64,000 nucleotides of DNA from Lacunisphaera limnophila (GCF_001746835.1 NZ_CP016094.1:2991501-3055500), one strand, 5' to 3'; positions 1 through 8,547 are shown, numbered from the stretch's first letter. Translations and numbers: made by a program. The notes: a model not told the origin generated them from the letters alone.

Positions 1-1
1 C

Positions 2-1603
2 AAGCACATGGGTTTCCACGACGCCACGGTCGACGGCGGCTGGACCGTTCCCGACGAGCCCTACACGCAGATCTCGGAGGACCCGGCGAAAAAGTTCGAG
101 TGGTGGCGCGCCCGCATGATGGGCGGCCGCACTAACCACTGGGCGCGCCATTCGCTGCGTAACGGCCCCTACGATTTCAAGCCCTACAGCCGCGACGGTC
201 TCGGCTTCGACTGGCCCTTCACCTACGACGAGATCGCGCCCTGGTACGACAAGGCCGAGATGCTGGTCGGCGTCTACGGCGAGAACGAGGGCATGGAAAA
301 CACGCCCGACTCCTCTCCCGGCGTCCTCCAGCCCGCGCCCGCCCCCCGCGCCAGCGAGTTGCTGGCCAAGAAACACATGGCCCCGCTCGGTATCCCGGTG
401 ATCCCGATCCACCGCGCCGTGCTCACGCAGCGCCAGGACGGCGAGAAGCTCTCCCAGATTCTCCACCCGGGCAACCCCAAGGCCCAGCGCATCCTCGCCC
501 AATCCATGAGCGAGCGCGCCGCCTGCTTCTGGGCCACGCCTTGCGGACGCGGCTGCGCCATCCGCGCCACGTACCAGTCCACCACCGTCCACCTGCCGCC
601 TGCTCTGGCCACCGGCAATCTCGACATCGTGGCCAATGCCATGGTGCGCGAGGTGACGCTCAACGCCAAGGGCCTCGCCGACGGCGTGGTCTACATCGAC
701 AAGACCACCGGCCTCGAGCACCGGCCCAAGGCCCGCGTCGTCGTCCTCGGCGCCAGCTCCTGCGAGTCGGTGCGCGTGCTCCTCAATTCCAAGTCCGCCC
801 GCTTCCCCCAGGGCCTGGCCAACACCACCGGTCTCGTAGGCAAGTACATCATGGACACGGTCGGCGCCAGCCTCAGCGGCCAGATCCCCGCCTTGGAGAA
901 CCTGCCGCCGCACAACGAGGACGGCGCGGGCGGTCTCCACGTTTACGCCCCGTGGTGGCTCTATGGTCCGCAGTTGCGCGGCGACCTCGGCTTCGCCCGT
1001 GGCTATCACATCGAGTTCGGCGGCGGCCGCTCCATGCCCGGCATGGGCGCGGGCGCCGGCCTGCAGAATTACACCCGTGGCAGTTACGGCCTGAAACTGA
1101 AGGAGGATGCCCGCCGCTTCTACGGCTCCACCATGTTCTTCTCCGGCCGCGGCGAGATGATCCCCAACGAGGGTTCCTACTGTGAGCTCGACCCGGTCGT
1201 GAAGGACAAGTGGGGCATTCCCGTGCTCCGCTTCGCCTGGGAATGGTCCGAGCACGAGCGCAAGCAGGCCGAGCACATGGAACGGACCTTCCGTGACATC
1301 ATCCTCGCCATGGGCGGCAAGGTCCTCGGCGCCTCGGGCAACCGCAAGCGCATCAGCCCCGACCACCCGATCGAGATCGGCGGCCGCGTCATCCACGAGG
1401 TCGGTGGCGCCATCATGGGCTCCGACCGCACCAAGTCCGTCACCAACCAATGGTGCCAGACCTGGGACGTGCCCAACCTCTACATGACCGACGGTGCGAC
1501 CTTCCCGTCCAACGCGGACAAGAACCCCACCATCACGATCATGGCCCTGGCCTGGCGCGCCGGCGAACACATGCTCGCCGAGATGAAGAAGGGGAATTTC
1601 TAA
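2..1603 (+). CDS. GMC family FAD-dependent oxidoreductase (5' end cut by window edge)
   Basis: The frame is open from base 2 without a start, so the N-terminal Rossmann FAD-binding part lies upstream of the window. About 533 residues remain. They carry GGRTNHW near the left end, a long substrate-binding middle, and a C-terminal block with HEVGG followed by NADKNPTITIMALAW, where GMC enzymes place their catalytic His/Asn pair. The family oxidises alcohol or sugar hydroxyls with FAD. A gluconate 2-dehydrogenase subunit 3-like gene follows 53 nt later, a pairing typical of periplasmic sugar dehydrogenases that pass electrons to the respiratory chain. From the isomerase/epimerase and Gfo/Idh/MocA genes downstream I infer a sugar or glycoside dehydrogenase. 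The substrate cannot be read from the sequence. Confidence 0.88.
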   Translation, partial: KHMGFHDATVDGGWTVPDEPYTQISEDPAKKFEWWRARMMGGRTNHWARHSLRNGPYDFKPYSRDGLGFDWPFTYDEIAPWYDKAEMLVGVYGENEGMENTPDSSPGVLQPAPAPRASELLAKKHMAPLGIPVIPIHRAVLTQRQDGEKLSQILHPGNPKAQRILAQSMSERAACFWATPCGRGCAIRATYQSTTVHLPPALATGNLDIVANAMVREVTLNAKGLADGVVYIDKTTGLEHRPKARVVVLGASSCESVRVLLNSKSARFPQGLANTTGLVGKYIMDTVGASLSGQIPALENLPPHNEDGAGGLHVYAPWWLYGPQLRGDLGFARGYHIEFGGGRSMPGMGAGAGLQNYTRGSYGLKLKEDARRFYGSTMFFSGRGEMIPNEGSYCELDPVVKDKWGIPVLRFAWEWSEHERKQAEHMERTFRDIILAMGGKVLGASGNRKRISPDHPIEIGGRVIHEVGGAIMGSDRTKSVTNQWCQTWDVPNLYMTDGATFPSNADKNPTITIMALAWRAGEHMLAEMKKGNF

Positions 1604-1626
1604 GCGGCCGTGGCCAGCCATCCCGA

Positions 1627-1654
1627 ATTTCAAATCTCAAATCTGAGATTCCCA
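1627..1654. repeat. Degenerate heptamer repeat (ATTTCAA/ATCTCAA type)
   Basis: Four units of 7 nt read ATTTCAA, ATCTCAA, ATCTGAG, ATTCCCA. The block ends 2 nt before the ATG at 1657, so it forms the untranslated leader of the next gene. It belongs to the 7-nt-period families described in the findings. Confidence 0.6.
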
Positions 1655-1656
1655 TC

Positions 1657-2297
1657 ATGAATCCCCATCTTCCCCGTCTCGACCGTCGCGCGGCCATCAA
1701 GTGGATGCTGGCCGCCTCGGCCACACTGGCTGTCACCGACCGCGGGGCCTTCGCCGCCCAAGCCGCCGCCCCCGCCACGAAGGGCTACGGCACCGACCCG
1801 CTCCTCAACCAGGAATACGCCCCGGCGCTTTCTGGCCGCTCACGATGACCGACGCCCAGCGCCGCACCGCCGCGGCCCTCTGCGGGCTCATCATCCCGGC
1901 CGAAGGCTCCGTCCCGAGTGCGGCGGACCTCATGGTCCACGACTTCATCGACGAGTGGATCAGCTCGCCGTATCCCGACCAGCAGGCCGATCGCGCGACC
2001 GTCCTCGCCGGCCTGGCTTGGATCGACACCGAGTCCCGCCGGCGCTTCGGCGCGGACTTCGCCGACCTGACGCCGGCGCAGATGGCCGCGATCGCCGACG
2101 ACGTCTGTCACGCCCCCGACGCCAAGCCCGAGCACGTCGAGGGCGCCCGCTTCTTCGCCAAGTTCCGCGACCTCACGGCCAGCGGCTTCTTCACCACCCC
2201 CGAGGGCATGTACGACCTCGGCTACCGCGGCAACACGCCCCTGGCCGAGTTCAAGGGTCCCCCGCGAGAAGTACTGGAGAAGCTGGGTTTGGTTTGA
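1657..2297 (+). pseudogene. Gluconate 2-dehydrogenase subunit 3 family protein, broken by a -1 frameshift
   Basis: The ATG at 1657 opens a frame with a twin-arginine-like leader (LDRRAAIKWMLAASATLAV) and the family's GYGTDPLLNQEY block. It then stops at 1846-1848. The rest of the protein (GAFWPLTMTDAQRRTAAALC through DLGYRGNTPLAEF to the stop at 2295-2297) continues in another frame. Adding one G at 1824-1825 restores the text YAPGAFWPLT expected of this family, giving about 213 residues. The family is the small subunit of membrane-bound sugar dehydrogenases and partners a GMC subunit, here the gene just upstream. Because that partner is intact and the lesion is one base in a CCCCGG run, sequencing error is as likely as true decay. 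Confidence 0.8.
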
Positions 2298-2310
2298 CCG
2301 TTGAAGGAGC

Positions 2311-2396
2311 GAGTAGCCAGTAGCGAGTAGCGAGCATCACGGAGCGCCGATTTCTGAGCATCTACTCACTACCCGCTACTCGCTACCCACTACCTA
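2311..2396. repeat. Two degenerate heptamer arrays (GAGTAGC and CTACTCG types)
   Basis: Positions 2311-2338 hold GAGTAGC, CAGTAGC, GAGTAGC, GAGCATC. Positions 2362-2396 hold CTACTCA, CTACCCG, CTACTCG, CTACCCA, CTACCTA. The two arrays are roughly reverse complements of each other, so the transcript of this spacer could fold back. The second ends 13 nt before the ATG at 2410. Confidence 0.7.
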
Positions 2397-2409
2397 ATCT
2401 TCCCCTACC

Positions 2410-3267
2410 ATGAACCGCCGCACCGCCCTCAGGACCCTCGCCGCCACCGCTCTGCCGTTCCTCGGCGCCCGCGCCCTGGCGGCTGCCGACCAACAACCCT
2501 CAACCGGCAGCCAACGTCCGCGTGAAACGCCCGCTTTCACGCTCGGCGTCGCCACCGTCACCCTCAAGAGCCTGCCGCTGGACAACATGGTCGCGGCCGT
2601 GCACCGCGCCGGGCTCGACACGATTTCCCTGCACCGCGCTCATTCGCCGTGGGAAAACCAACCCGGCCAGTGGCGCGACATTGCCGACCGGATCCACGCC
2701 GCCGGCATCAAGGTGGCCTGCTGCGGCGTGCTCTACCTTAAGAACGACGAGCCCGCGATCCGCCGCATGATGGAGTACACGAAAACCCTCGGCATTTCGC
2801 TCTTCAGCTGCAGCCCCGAGCCGGCCGCGCTGCCGGTTCTGAACAAGCTGGTCCAAGAATACGACCTGCGCGCCGCCATCCACAACCACGGGCCGGAGGA
2901 CAAGTCCTGGCCGTCAGTCAAAGGCGTGATGGACGCCATCGCCCCGCTCGACCCGCGCCTCGGGCTCTGCCTCGACGTCGGTCATTGCTACCGCAGCGGC
3001 GAGGACCCGGTGGCGATGATTCATGCCTGCAAGGACCGGCTCTATGACGTGCATCTGAAGGACACCATCGCCGCCGTCGGTCAGCACGGCGACACGCCAA
3101 TCGAGATGGGGCGGGGGAAGCTGGACCTGCGCGCGATCCTCGGTGCGCTCAAGGCCACCGGTTACGCCCATGGCGCCTGGCTCGAATACGAGAAGGACCC
3201 CAACGACCCGGTCCCCGGCCTCACCGAATCCGCCGGCTACATCCGCGGGTTGCTGGCCGCCCAGTAG
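2410..3267 (+). CDS. Sugar phosphate isomerase/epimerase family protein, exported
   Basis: This 285-residue protein begins with a twin-arginine/Sec-like leader (MNRRTALRTLAATALPFLGA followed by an Ala-rich cleavage region). It then shows the xylose-isomerase-like TIM-barrel pattern: FTLGVATVTLK at strand 1, HNHGPEDKSWP, LGLCLDVGH with metal-ligand type Asp and His, and YDVHLKD. Family members are metal-dependent isomerases, epimerases, or lyases acting on keto-sugars. The leader suggests it works in the periplasm next to the GMC dehydrogenase, which would fit processing of an oxidised sugar or glycoside. No clear Shine-Dalgarno is seen: TCTTCCCCTACC lies directly before the ATG. The exact reaction is unknown. 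Confidence 0.85.
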   Translation: MNRRTALRTLAATALPFLGARALAAADQQPSTGSQRPRETPAFTLGVATVTLKSLPLDNMVAAVHRAGLDTISLHRAHSPWENQPGQWRDIADRIHAAGIKVACCGVLYLKNDEPAIRRMMEYTKTLGISLFSCSPEPAALPVLNKLVQEYDLRAAIHNHGPEDKSWPSVKGVMDAIAPLDPRLGLCLDVGHCYRSGEDPVAMIHACKDRLYDVHLKDTIAAVGQHGDTPIEMGRGKLDLRAILGALKATGYAHGAWLEYEKDPNDPVPGLTESAGYIRGLLAAQ

Positions 3268-3372
3268 CGAGGAGTGGGCAGCGAGGAGTGCGCCAGTGCG
3301 ATCGATGCTTCCGCCCCCGAGGGCGGTCTCATCCTTCATATCGCAACCCACCGACAAGAGGCTGCGATTCCT

Positions 3373-3407
3373 CTACTCGCTACTCAGTACCCGCTACTCA
3401 CTACTTC
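3373..3407. repeat. Degenerate heptamer array (CTACTCG type)
   Basis: Five 7-nt units read CTACTCG, CTACTCA, GTACCCG, CTACTCA, CTACTTC. It is the same unit family as the array at 2362, about 1 kb away. It is followed by an AT-rich, promoter-like stretch before the MFS gene. Confidence 0.7.
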
Positions 3408-3435
3408 ATCAAAAATTTTGGTGTTCATTAATGGC

Positions 3436-3448
3436 GTAAACTGTTTTC
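3436..3448. promoter_or_regulatory. Candidate operator GTAAACTGTTTTC
   Basis: A near-palindrome (GTAAAC-T-GTTTTC) lies in a locally AT-rich stretch 40 bp upstream of the MFS start at 3489. The shape resembles LacI-family sugar-regulator operators. The window contains no LacI-type gene, so this is only a pattern-based suggestion. Confidence 0.25.
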
Positions 3449-3488
3449 ACTGGTGACGGTTTTTGCACCCCAACCCCCTCGATACCCC

Positions 3489-4709
3489 ATGAATCCCTCC
3501 CGTCTGTTCACGGCCAGTTGCGCCGCCCTGATCACCACTGCCATGAGTTTCGCCATCCGCGGTGGCGCGACCGGCGACTGGATCGCCCAGTTCAACCTGA
3601 CGAACGAGCAGGCCGGCTGGGTCAACGGCACGGCCTTCTGGGGCTTCACGCTCGCCATGATGTTCGGCGGCCCGCTCGTCGACACCCTCGGCTTCAAGAA
3701 GATCCTCGGCATCGCCTTCGTCGGCCACCTCGCCGGCATTCTGCTCACGATCTTCGCCTGGGATTTCTGGAGCCTCTTCGCCGGCACCTTGCTCTTCGGC
3801 ATCGCCAACGGCTCGGTCGAGGCGGCCTGCAATCCCCTCGTCGCCACGCTCTACCCGAAGGACCAGACCACCAAGCTCAACCATTTCCACGTGTGGTTCC
3901 CCGGCGGCATCGTGATCGGCGGCCTGCTCGCCTTCGTCTTCGCCAAGATGGGCCTCGGCTGGCAGGCGCAGTTCGCCACCATGTTGATCCCGCTCGCCGC
4001 CTACGGTTTCATGTTCATGGGCCAGGCGCTGCCCCAGACGCAGCGCGTGCAGCGCGGTGAGTCCACCGGCTCGATGTTCGCGGCCTGCGTCGCCCCGGGC
4101 TTCATCCTTATGGTGGCCTGCATGCTCCTCACCGCCGCCACCGAGCTCGGCTCCGGCCAGTGGATCCCGAATATTCTCTCGCACGCCGGCGTCTCGGGCA
4201 TCCTCGTTCTCGTCTGGATCAACGGCATCATGGCCGTCGGCCGCATGTTTGCCGGTCCCTTCGTCCACAAGCTCTCGCCCATCGGTATGCTCGTGATGAG
4301 TGCCATCCTCTCGACCCTCGGCCTCTACGCCATGAGCCACTCGACCGGCAACATGCTCTTCGCCGCCGCCACGGTCTTCGCCTTCGGCGTGTGCTTCTTC
4401 TGGCCCACGATGGTCGGCTACGTCGCCGAAAACTACCCGAAGACCGGCGCGCTCGGCATGGCCATCATCGGCGGCGCCGGCATGCTCTCCGTGAGCTTTG
4501 TGCTCCCGATCATCGGCCGCTGGTACGACGCCGGCATCGCCGCCCGCATGCCCGTGGGTGAGGCCCCCACCGGCGACGCCCTCGCTACCATCCAGTCCGC
4601 CGCCGGCCTCCAGGCCCTCGGCCAGGTCGCCGTCCTCCCGGTCGTGCTGACCGTTGTCTTCATCCTCATCGCCGTGATGAAGAAGAAGCCGGCCGCTGCG
4701 GCCCACTGA
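3489..4709 (+). CDS. MFS transporter, probable sugar or organic-acid carrier
   Basis: The 406-residue product is strongly hydrophobic with about 12 membrane segments in two halves and ends with a Lys/Ala-rich cytosolic tail (KKKPAAAAH). The first half has the conserved inter-helix stretch after TM2 (GGPLVDTLGFKKILG) typical of the major facilitator superfamily, and AACNPLVATLYP and FHVWFPGG resemble FucP/sugar-type MFS carriers. I chose the ATG at 3489; the frame is open further upstream but the extra residues do not look like protein. Position between two isomerase/epimerase genes suggests it imports the sugar or oxidised sugar handled by this cluster. The substrate is inferred only. Confidence 0.85.
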   Translation: MNPSRLFTASCAALITTAMSFAIRGGATGDWIAQFNLTNEQAGWVNGTAFWGFTLAMMFGGPLVDTLGFKKILGIAFVGHLAGILLTIFAWDFWSLFAGTLLFGIANGSVEAACNPLVATLYPKDQTTKLNHFHVWFPGGIVIGGLLAFVFAKMGLGWQAQFATMLIPLAAYGFMFMGQALPQTQRVQRGESTGSMFAACVAPGFILMVACMLLTAATELGSGQWIPNILSHAGVSGILVLVWINGIMAVGRMFAGPFVHKLSPIGMLVMSAILSTLGLYAMSHSTGNMLFAAATVFAFGVCFFWPTMVGYVAENYPKTGALGMAIIGGAGMLSVSFVLPIIGRWYDAGIAARMPVGEAPTGDALATIQSAAGLQALGQVAVLPVVLTVVFILIAVMKKKPAAAAH

Positions 4710-4733
4710 GCCCGGCGCCGCGCTGGGAAAGGG

Positions 4734-4846
4734 ACAAGTTTCAAGTAACAAGTGCCAAGAAACGAGCCAGTCCCCCTCTTGAAACTTGTTACTTGATCCC
4801 TGTTACTTGTTCCGTCCGTTCCTTGTTACCTGTCCCTTGATCCTTC
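4734..4846. repeat. Degenerate heptamer arrays (ACAAGTT/ACTTGTT types)
   Basis: Positions 4734-4761 read ACAAGTT, TCAAGTA, ACAAGTG, CCAAGAA. Positions 4784-4846 continue with ACTTGTT, ACTTGAT, CCCTGTT, ACTTGTT and decaying units for about nine repeats. The two parts are again reverse-complement-like, as at 2311-2396. Confidence 0.65.
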
Positions 4847-4852
4847 TCGCTT

Positions 4853-4879
4853 GGGTCACTGCGCGCGTTGCGGTGACCC
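4853..4879. promoter_or_regulatory. Inverted repeat GGGTCAC-N13-GTGACCC upstream of the isomerase gene
   Basis: Perfect 7-bp arms flank a GC-rich 13-nt centre, 38 bp before the ATG at 4918. There is no T-run, so a rho-independent terminator is unlikely. It may be an operator or an mRNA hairpin. The half-site core GTCAC/GTGAC is shared with the palindromes at 34876 and 35415, but the spacing differs. Confidence 0.3.
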
Positions 4880-4917
4880 TCGCTGACAACGTCTAATCCC
4901 TCAACCGCTCCCTCACC

Positions 4918-5955
4918 ATGCCTCGTTCCGTGACCCTCTTCACCGGCCAATGGGCCGACCTGCCTCTCACCAAGTTGGCCCCGCTCGCCAAGAAGCTGGG
5001 CTACGACGGCGTCGAACTCGCCTGCTGGGGCGACCACTTCGATGTCGATGCCGCGGCCTCGTCCGCGAAATACATCAAGGAGAAGTGGGAGCTGCTGCAG
5101 GATAACGGCCTCACCTGCTTTGCCGTCTCGAACCACCTCGTCGGCCAGGCGGTGTGCGACCTGATCGACGAGCGCCACAAGGCGATCCTCGCACCCGATG
5201 TCTGGGGCGATGGCGACCCCGAGGGCGTGCGCCGGCGCGCCGCGAAGAAGCTGATGCTCACCGCCAAGGCCGCCCGCCGCTTCTTCGACGCCAAGCCCGG
5301 CGCGACCAAGGGCGCCCCGGTCGTGGTCAACGGCTTCACCGGTTCCTCCATCTGGCACTCGATCTACGCCTTCCCGCCGACCTCGCAGGCCTACTGGGAC
5401 GCCGGTTTCGCCGACTTCGGCAAGCGCTTCGCCCCGATCCTCGCGGAGTTCGACAAGCAGAACGCCAACTTCGCCCTCGAGGTCCACCCGACCGAGATCG
5501 CCTTCGACATCGCCAGCGCCGAGCGCGCCCTCGCGGCCGTGAAGGGCCACAAGCGTTTCGGCTTCAACTACGACCCCTCGCACCTCGGTTACCAGGGCGT
5601 CGATTACGTGAAGTTCATCCGCACCTTCGGCCCGCGCATCTTCCACGCCCACATGAAGGACGTGTGGTGGGGCCACGGCAACGGCGAGGCCGGCGTCTTC
5701 GGCGGCCACACCAACTTCGGCGACGCCCGTCGCTTCTGGGATTTCCGCTCGGTGGGCCGCGGCGACATCAACTTCGAGGAGATCATCGTCGCCCTCAACG
5801 ACGTGAACTACACCGGCCCGCTCTCCGTCGAGTGGGAGGACATCCGCATGGATCGCGAGCACGGCGCCGCCGAGTCCTGCGCCTTCCTCCGCAAGCTCGA
5901 CTTCGCCCGCAGCCAGATCGCCTTCGACGCCGCCTTCGACAAGGAAAACCAGTAA
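4918..5955 (+). CDS. Sugar phosphate isomerase/epimerase family protein, cytosolic
   Basis: The product has 345 residues and no leader peptide. It shows the xylose-isomerase-like TIM-barrel signature: [16 protein letters not shown] at the N-terminal strand, [42 protein letters not shown] and [12 protein letters not shown]. These supply the Glu, Asp, His and Glu expected as metal ligands. It is a paralogue of the exported protein at 2410 but cytosolic, and the two Gfo/Idh/MocA dehydrogenases follow directly. Together they look like an intracellular arm for keto-sugar conversion. The reaction (isomerase, epimerase or keto-glycoside eliminase type) is not determinable from sequence alone. Confidence 0.87.
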   Translation: MPRSVTLFTGQWADLPLTKLAPLAKKLGYDGVELACWGDHFDVDAAASSAKYIKEKWELLQDNGLTCFAVSNHLVGQAVCDLIDERHKAILAPDVWGDGDPEGVRRRAAKKLMLTAKAARRFFDAKPGATKGAPVVVNGFTGSSIWHSIYAFPPTSQAYWDAGFADFGKRFAPILAEFDKQNANFALEVHPTEIAFDIASAERALAAVKGHKRFGFNYDPSHLGYQGVDYVKFIRTFGPRIFHAHMKDVWWGHGNGEAGVFGGHTNFGDARRFWDFRSVGRGDINFEEIIVALNDVNYTGPLSVEWEDIRMDREHGAAESCAFLRKLDFARSQIAFDAAFDKENQ

Positions 5956-5978
5956 GCCGCGCGGCGAGGCCCAATACC

Positions 5979-6010
5979 GAGACCTGAGACCTGAGACCTG
6001 AGACCTGAAA
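5979..6010. repeat. Heptamer repeat (GAGACCT)n
   Basis: Four near-identical GAGACCT units stand in the spacer after the isomerase gene. The same unit recurs at 34245-34279 and in altered form at 36254-36274. A run of seven T follows at about 6031. Confidence 0.75.
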
Positions 6011-6054
6011 GGGGTCCAATCAGCGACAGGTTTTTTTGGTCTTTGCCTTCATCC

Positions 6055-6128
6055 TCAGGTCTCAGGTTTCAAGTTTCAGGTTTCTCCGCCTCCTCCTTCT
6101 TCCTTCTTAATTCATCCTTCTTCCTTCC
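6055..6128. repeat. Two heptamer arrays (TCAGGTT and TCCTTCT types)
   Basis: Positions 6055-6085 read TCAGGTC, TCAGGTT, TCAAGTT, TCAGGTT. This is close to the reverse complement of the GAGACCT array upstream. Positions 6094-6128 read TCCTTCT, TCCTTCT, TAATTCA, TCCTTCT, TCCTTCC, ending 8 nt before the ATG at 6137. The second array is the pyrimidine-rich leader of the next gene. Confidence 0.7.
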
Positions 6129-6136
6129 CCAATCCC

Positions 6137-7219
6137 ATGAGCATCAAAATCGGAATCATCGGCGCCGGCGGCATGGCGAACTATCACGTGCCCGGCTTCC
6201 GCCAAGGCGGCGGCGAGGTCATCGCCCTATGTGACGTCAACGAGGCGGCCGCCCAGAAGGCCGCCGCCAAGCACGGCATCACCCGCGTCTTCACCGACGT
6301 GGGCGTCATGCTCAAGACCATGCCCGAGCTCGACGCCGTCTCGGTGATCGTGCCCAACAAGTTCCACGCGCCCCTCGCGCTCCAGTGCCTGGCGGCCGGC
6401 CGCCACGTGTTCTGCGAGAAGCCCCCCGCGCTGAGCGCCAAGCAGATGGCGCAGATGCTCGTCGCCGCCAAGAAGGCGAAGAAGAAGCTGATGTTCAATT
6501 TCAACAACCGCGCCCGGCCCGAGAGCTACGCCATGATGGACTACGTCGCGTCCGGCGCCGTCGGCACGATCAACACCTGCCAGGCCCGCTGGATCCGCCG
6601 CACCGGCATCCCCGGGTTCGGCGGCTGGTTCACCACCAAGGCACTCTCCGGCGGCGGCCCGCTCATCGATCTCCTCCACATGATCGACCTCGGGCTCTTT
6701 TTCATGGGCTACCCCGACCCGGCGCACGTTCTGGCCCGCACTTTCGACACCCACATCACCGACAAGTCCTTCAAGGGCCCCTGGGGCATCCCCGACGTGG
6801 CCAACGGCGTGACCGATGTCGAGGCCGCCGCCCACGGGTTCATCACCTTCAAGACCGGCCAGGCCATGTCGTTCCAGGTCTCCTGGGCCGAGATGAACCA
6901 GCGCGAGGAGGTGTCCGTCACCTTCCAGGGCACCAAAGCCGGCGGCATGGTCCGCCGCCTCTTCGGGGTCGATGGCATCGACGCCACCGGCATCGACAGC
7001 TGCGAACTCTACTCGCAGGAGCACGGCCGCCCCGTCAACCGCAGCATCCTCGTCCCGCCCGACGAGGCCATGGGCCGCATCCGCTCCGCCGCGAACTTTG
7101 TCCGCGCCATCACGGGCGCCGAGGCCCCGCTCAACACCCCCGAGCAGGCCCTGGCCCTGATGCGCATCATCGACGGCGCCTACAAGTCCTCCGCCACCGG
7201 GAAGCCCGTCGCGCTCTGA
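6137..7219 (+). CDS. Gfo/Idh/MocA family NAD(P)-dependent oxidoreductase
   Basis: This 360-residue protein opens with the Rossmann motif IGIIGAGGMANYHVPG (residues 4-19) and has the family's VIVPNKFHAPLALQCLAAGRHVFCEKP block, with the conserved EKP near residue 95. GGPLIDLLHMIDLGLFFMG follows, including the catalytic-region Asp/His pair. Such enzymes oxidise or reduce sugars, keto-sugars or inositols with a bound NAD(P). No export signal is seen. It lies between the cytosolic isomerase and a second family member, so I infer a role in redox steps on 3-keto or related sugars. Substrate not determinable. Confidence 0.88.
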   Translation: MSIKIGIIGAGGMANYHVPGFRQGGGEVIALCDVNEAAAQKAAAKHGITRVFTDVGVMLKTMPELDAVSVIVPNKFHAPLALQCLAAGRHVFCEKPPALSAKQMAQMLVAAKKAKKKLMFNFNNRARPESYAMMDYVASGAVGTINTCQARWIRRTGIPGFGGWFTTKALSGGGPLIDLLHMIDLGLFFMGYPDPAHVLARTFDTHITDKSFKGPWGIPDVANGVTDVEAAAHGFITFKTGQAMSFQVSWAEMNQREEVSVTFQGTKAGGMVRRLFGVDGIDATGIDSCELYSQEHGRPVNRSILVPPDEAMGRIRSAANFVRAITGAEAPLNTPEQALALMRIIDGAYKSSATGKPVAL

Positions 7220-7236
7220 GGCGCGGCGTAGCGAGT

Positions 7237-7271
7237 ACCCGCCGTCACCCTCCGGGCTATGGCGCGGCAAG
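7237..7271. repeat. Copy of the GACCCGCC…GGCAAG dispersed repeat
   Basis: About 35 bp matching the consensus CCCGCCTTCGCCC-NNN-GGGCTACGGCGCGGCAAG with a few changes. Ten or so copies in both orientations occur in spacers across the window (8666, 8926, 9666, 24259, 25848, 28756, 34198, 46292, 50920). Confidence 0.6.
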
Positions 7272-7330
7272 GTGAGCCCCAGCCTTGGCTCCTCCAGAGC
7301 CACGGCGCGGCAAGCAGGGTACCGGCCCAA

Positions 7331-7358
7331 AACAACTAACAACCAGCAACCAACAACT
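7331..7358. repeat. Heptamer repeat (AACAACC type)
   Basis: Units AACAACT, AACAACC, AGCAACC, AACAACT form the leader of the gene at 7372. The perfect version of this unit is at 8860-8894, and its reverse complement GGTTGTT recurs at 21096, 28738 and 36127. Confidence 0.7.
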
Positions 7359-7371
7359 CCTTCCTCCTCCC

Positions 7372-8547
7372 ATGAAACTTAATCGCAAACTCCGTATGGG
7401 CATGGTCGGCGGTGGCCGCGGTGCCTTCATTGGCGCCGTGCACCGCATGGCCGCCCGTCTCGATGGTGAGATCGACCTGGTCGCCGGCTGCTTCTCCTCC
7501 GATCCCGCGAAGTCCAAGGCTTCCGGCGAGGACTTCTTCCTCGATCCGTCCCGCGTCTACGCCAGCTACGCGGAGATGGCCAAGCGCGAGGCCGCGCTGC
7601 CCGCGGACCAGCGCATCGACTTCGTGTCGATCGTCACGCGCAACAACACGCATTACGCCGTGGCCAAGGCCTTCCTCGAGGCCGGCATCCACGTGGTGTG
7701 CGACAAGCCCCTGTGTTTCACGCTCGCCGAGGGCCGTAAGCTGCAGGCGCTGGTGAAGAAGAGCGGCCTGGTTTTCGCCCTCACGCACAACTACACCGGT
7801 TACCCGATGGTGAAGGAGGCCCGCGAGTGGGTCCGCGGCGGCCGACTCGGCCGGCTCCTGAAGATCGTCGTCGAGTACCCGCAGGGCTACGCCATCACCG
7901 CCCTCGAGCAGCAGGGCGACGGCGCCATTTCCAACTGGCGCATGGACCCGTCCGTGTCCGGCGCCTCCAACTGCATGGGCGACATCGGCACGCACGCGCA
8001 CAACCTCGCCCGTTACATCACCGGCCTGGAGATCGACGAGATCTGCGCCGAGCTGAGCACCTTCATCCCCGGCCGCCCGCTGGATGACGACGGCAACTGC
8101 TTGATCCGCTTCGCCGGTGGCGCCCGCGGCATCCTCTACGCCTCGCAGATCTCGAGCGGCGAGGAGAACAACCTCAACATCCGCGTCTTCGGCACGAAGG
8201 GCTCGCTCCAATGGTTCCAGGAGAACCCCAACGAGCTGATCTGGAAGAAAGCCGACGCCCCGCAGGAGGTCCACCGTCGCGGCAACAATTACCTGTCCGC
8301 CGCCGCCCAGGGCGCCGCGCGCACGCCCTTTGCTCACCCCGAGGGCTTCATCGAGGCCTTCGCCAACGTGTACCGCGCCGCCGCCACCGCGATCGCCGAC
8401 CAGGTCGCCGGCCGCAAGGCCCCGAAAGCCGGCTACGATTACCCCACGGTGGACGACGGCGTCGCCGGCCTGGCCTTCATCGAGAGCGTGGTGAAGAGCT
8501 CCAAGAAGGGCGCCAAGTGGGTGAAGTTCCCGAAAATGAAGGTGTGA
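7372..8547 (+). CDS. Gfo/Idh/MocA family oxidoreductase
   Basis: From the ATG at 7372 the product has 391 residues. It shows the Rossmann motif MGMVGGGRGAFIGAVH (residues 9-24), VSIVTRNNTHYAVAKAFLEAGIHVVCDKP with the family's E/DKP motif, then LTHNYTGYPMVKEAREWV and the GDIGTHAHNLARY segment with the conserved Asp and His. It is diverged from its neighbour at 6137, so the two probably handle different intermediates. The frame is open upstream to 7285, but that part overlaps dispersed repeats and the pyrimidine-rich CTCCTTCCTCCTCCC sits directly before 7372. It appears to be the last gene of the sugar cluster. Confidence 0.88.
   Translation: MKLNRKLRMGMVGGGRGAFIGAVHRMAARLDGEIDLVAGCFSSDPAKSKASGEDFFLDPSRVYASYAEMAKREAALPADQRIDFVSIVTRNNTHYAVAKAFLEAGIHVVCDKPLCFTLAEGRKLQALVKKSGLVFALTHNYTGYPMVKEAREWVRGGRLGRLLKIVVEYPQGYAITALEQQGDGAISNWRMDPSVSGASNCMGDIGTHAHNLARYITGLEIDEICAELSTFIPGRPLDDDGNCLIRFAGGARGILYASQISSGEENNLNIRVFGTKGSLQWFQENPNELIWKKADAPQEVHRRGNNYLSAAAQGAARTPFAHPEGFIEAFANVYRAAATAIADQVAGRKAPKAGYDYPTVDDGVAGLAFIESVVKSSKKGAKWVKFPKMKV

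Noticed and set aside
3447-4751. 434-codon minus-strand open frame opposite the MFS gene
   Set aside because: Rich in Glu, Gly, His and Asp with no fold pattern; the plus strand has clear membrane segments and MFS motifs.
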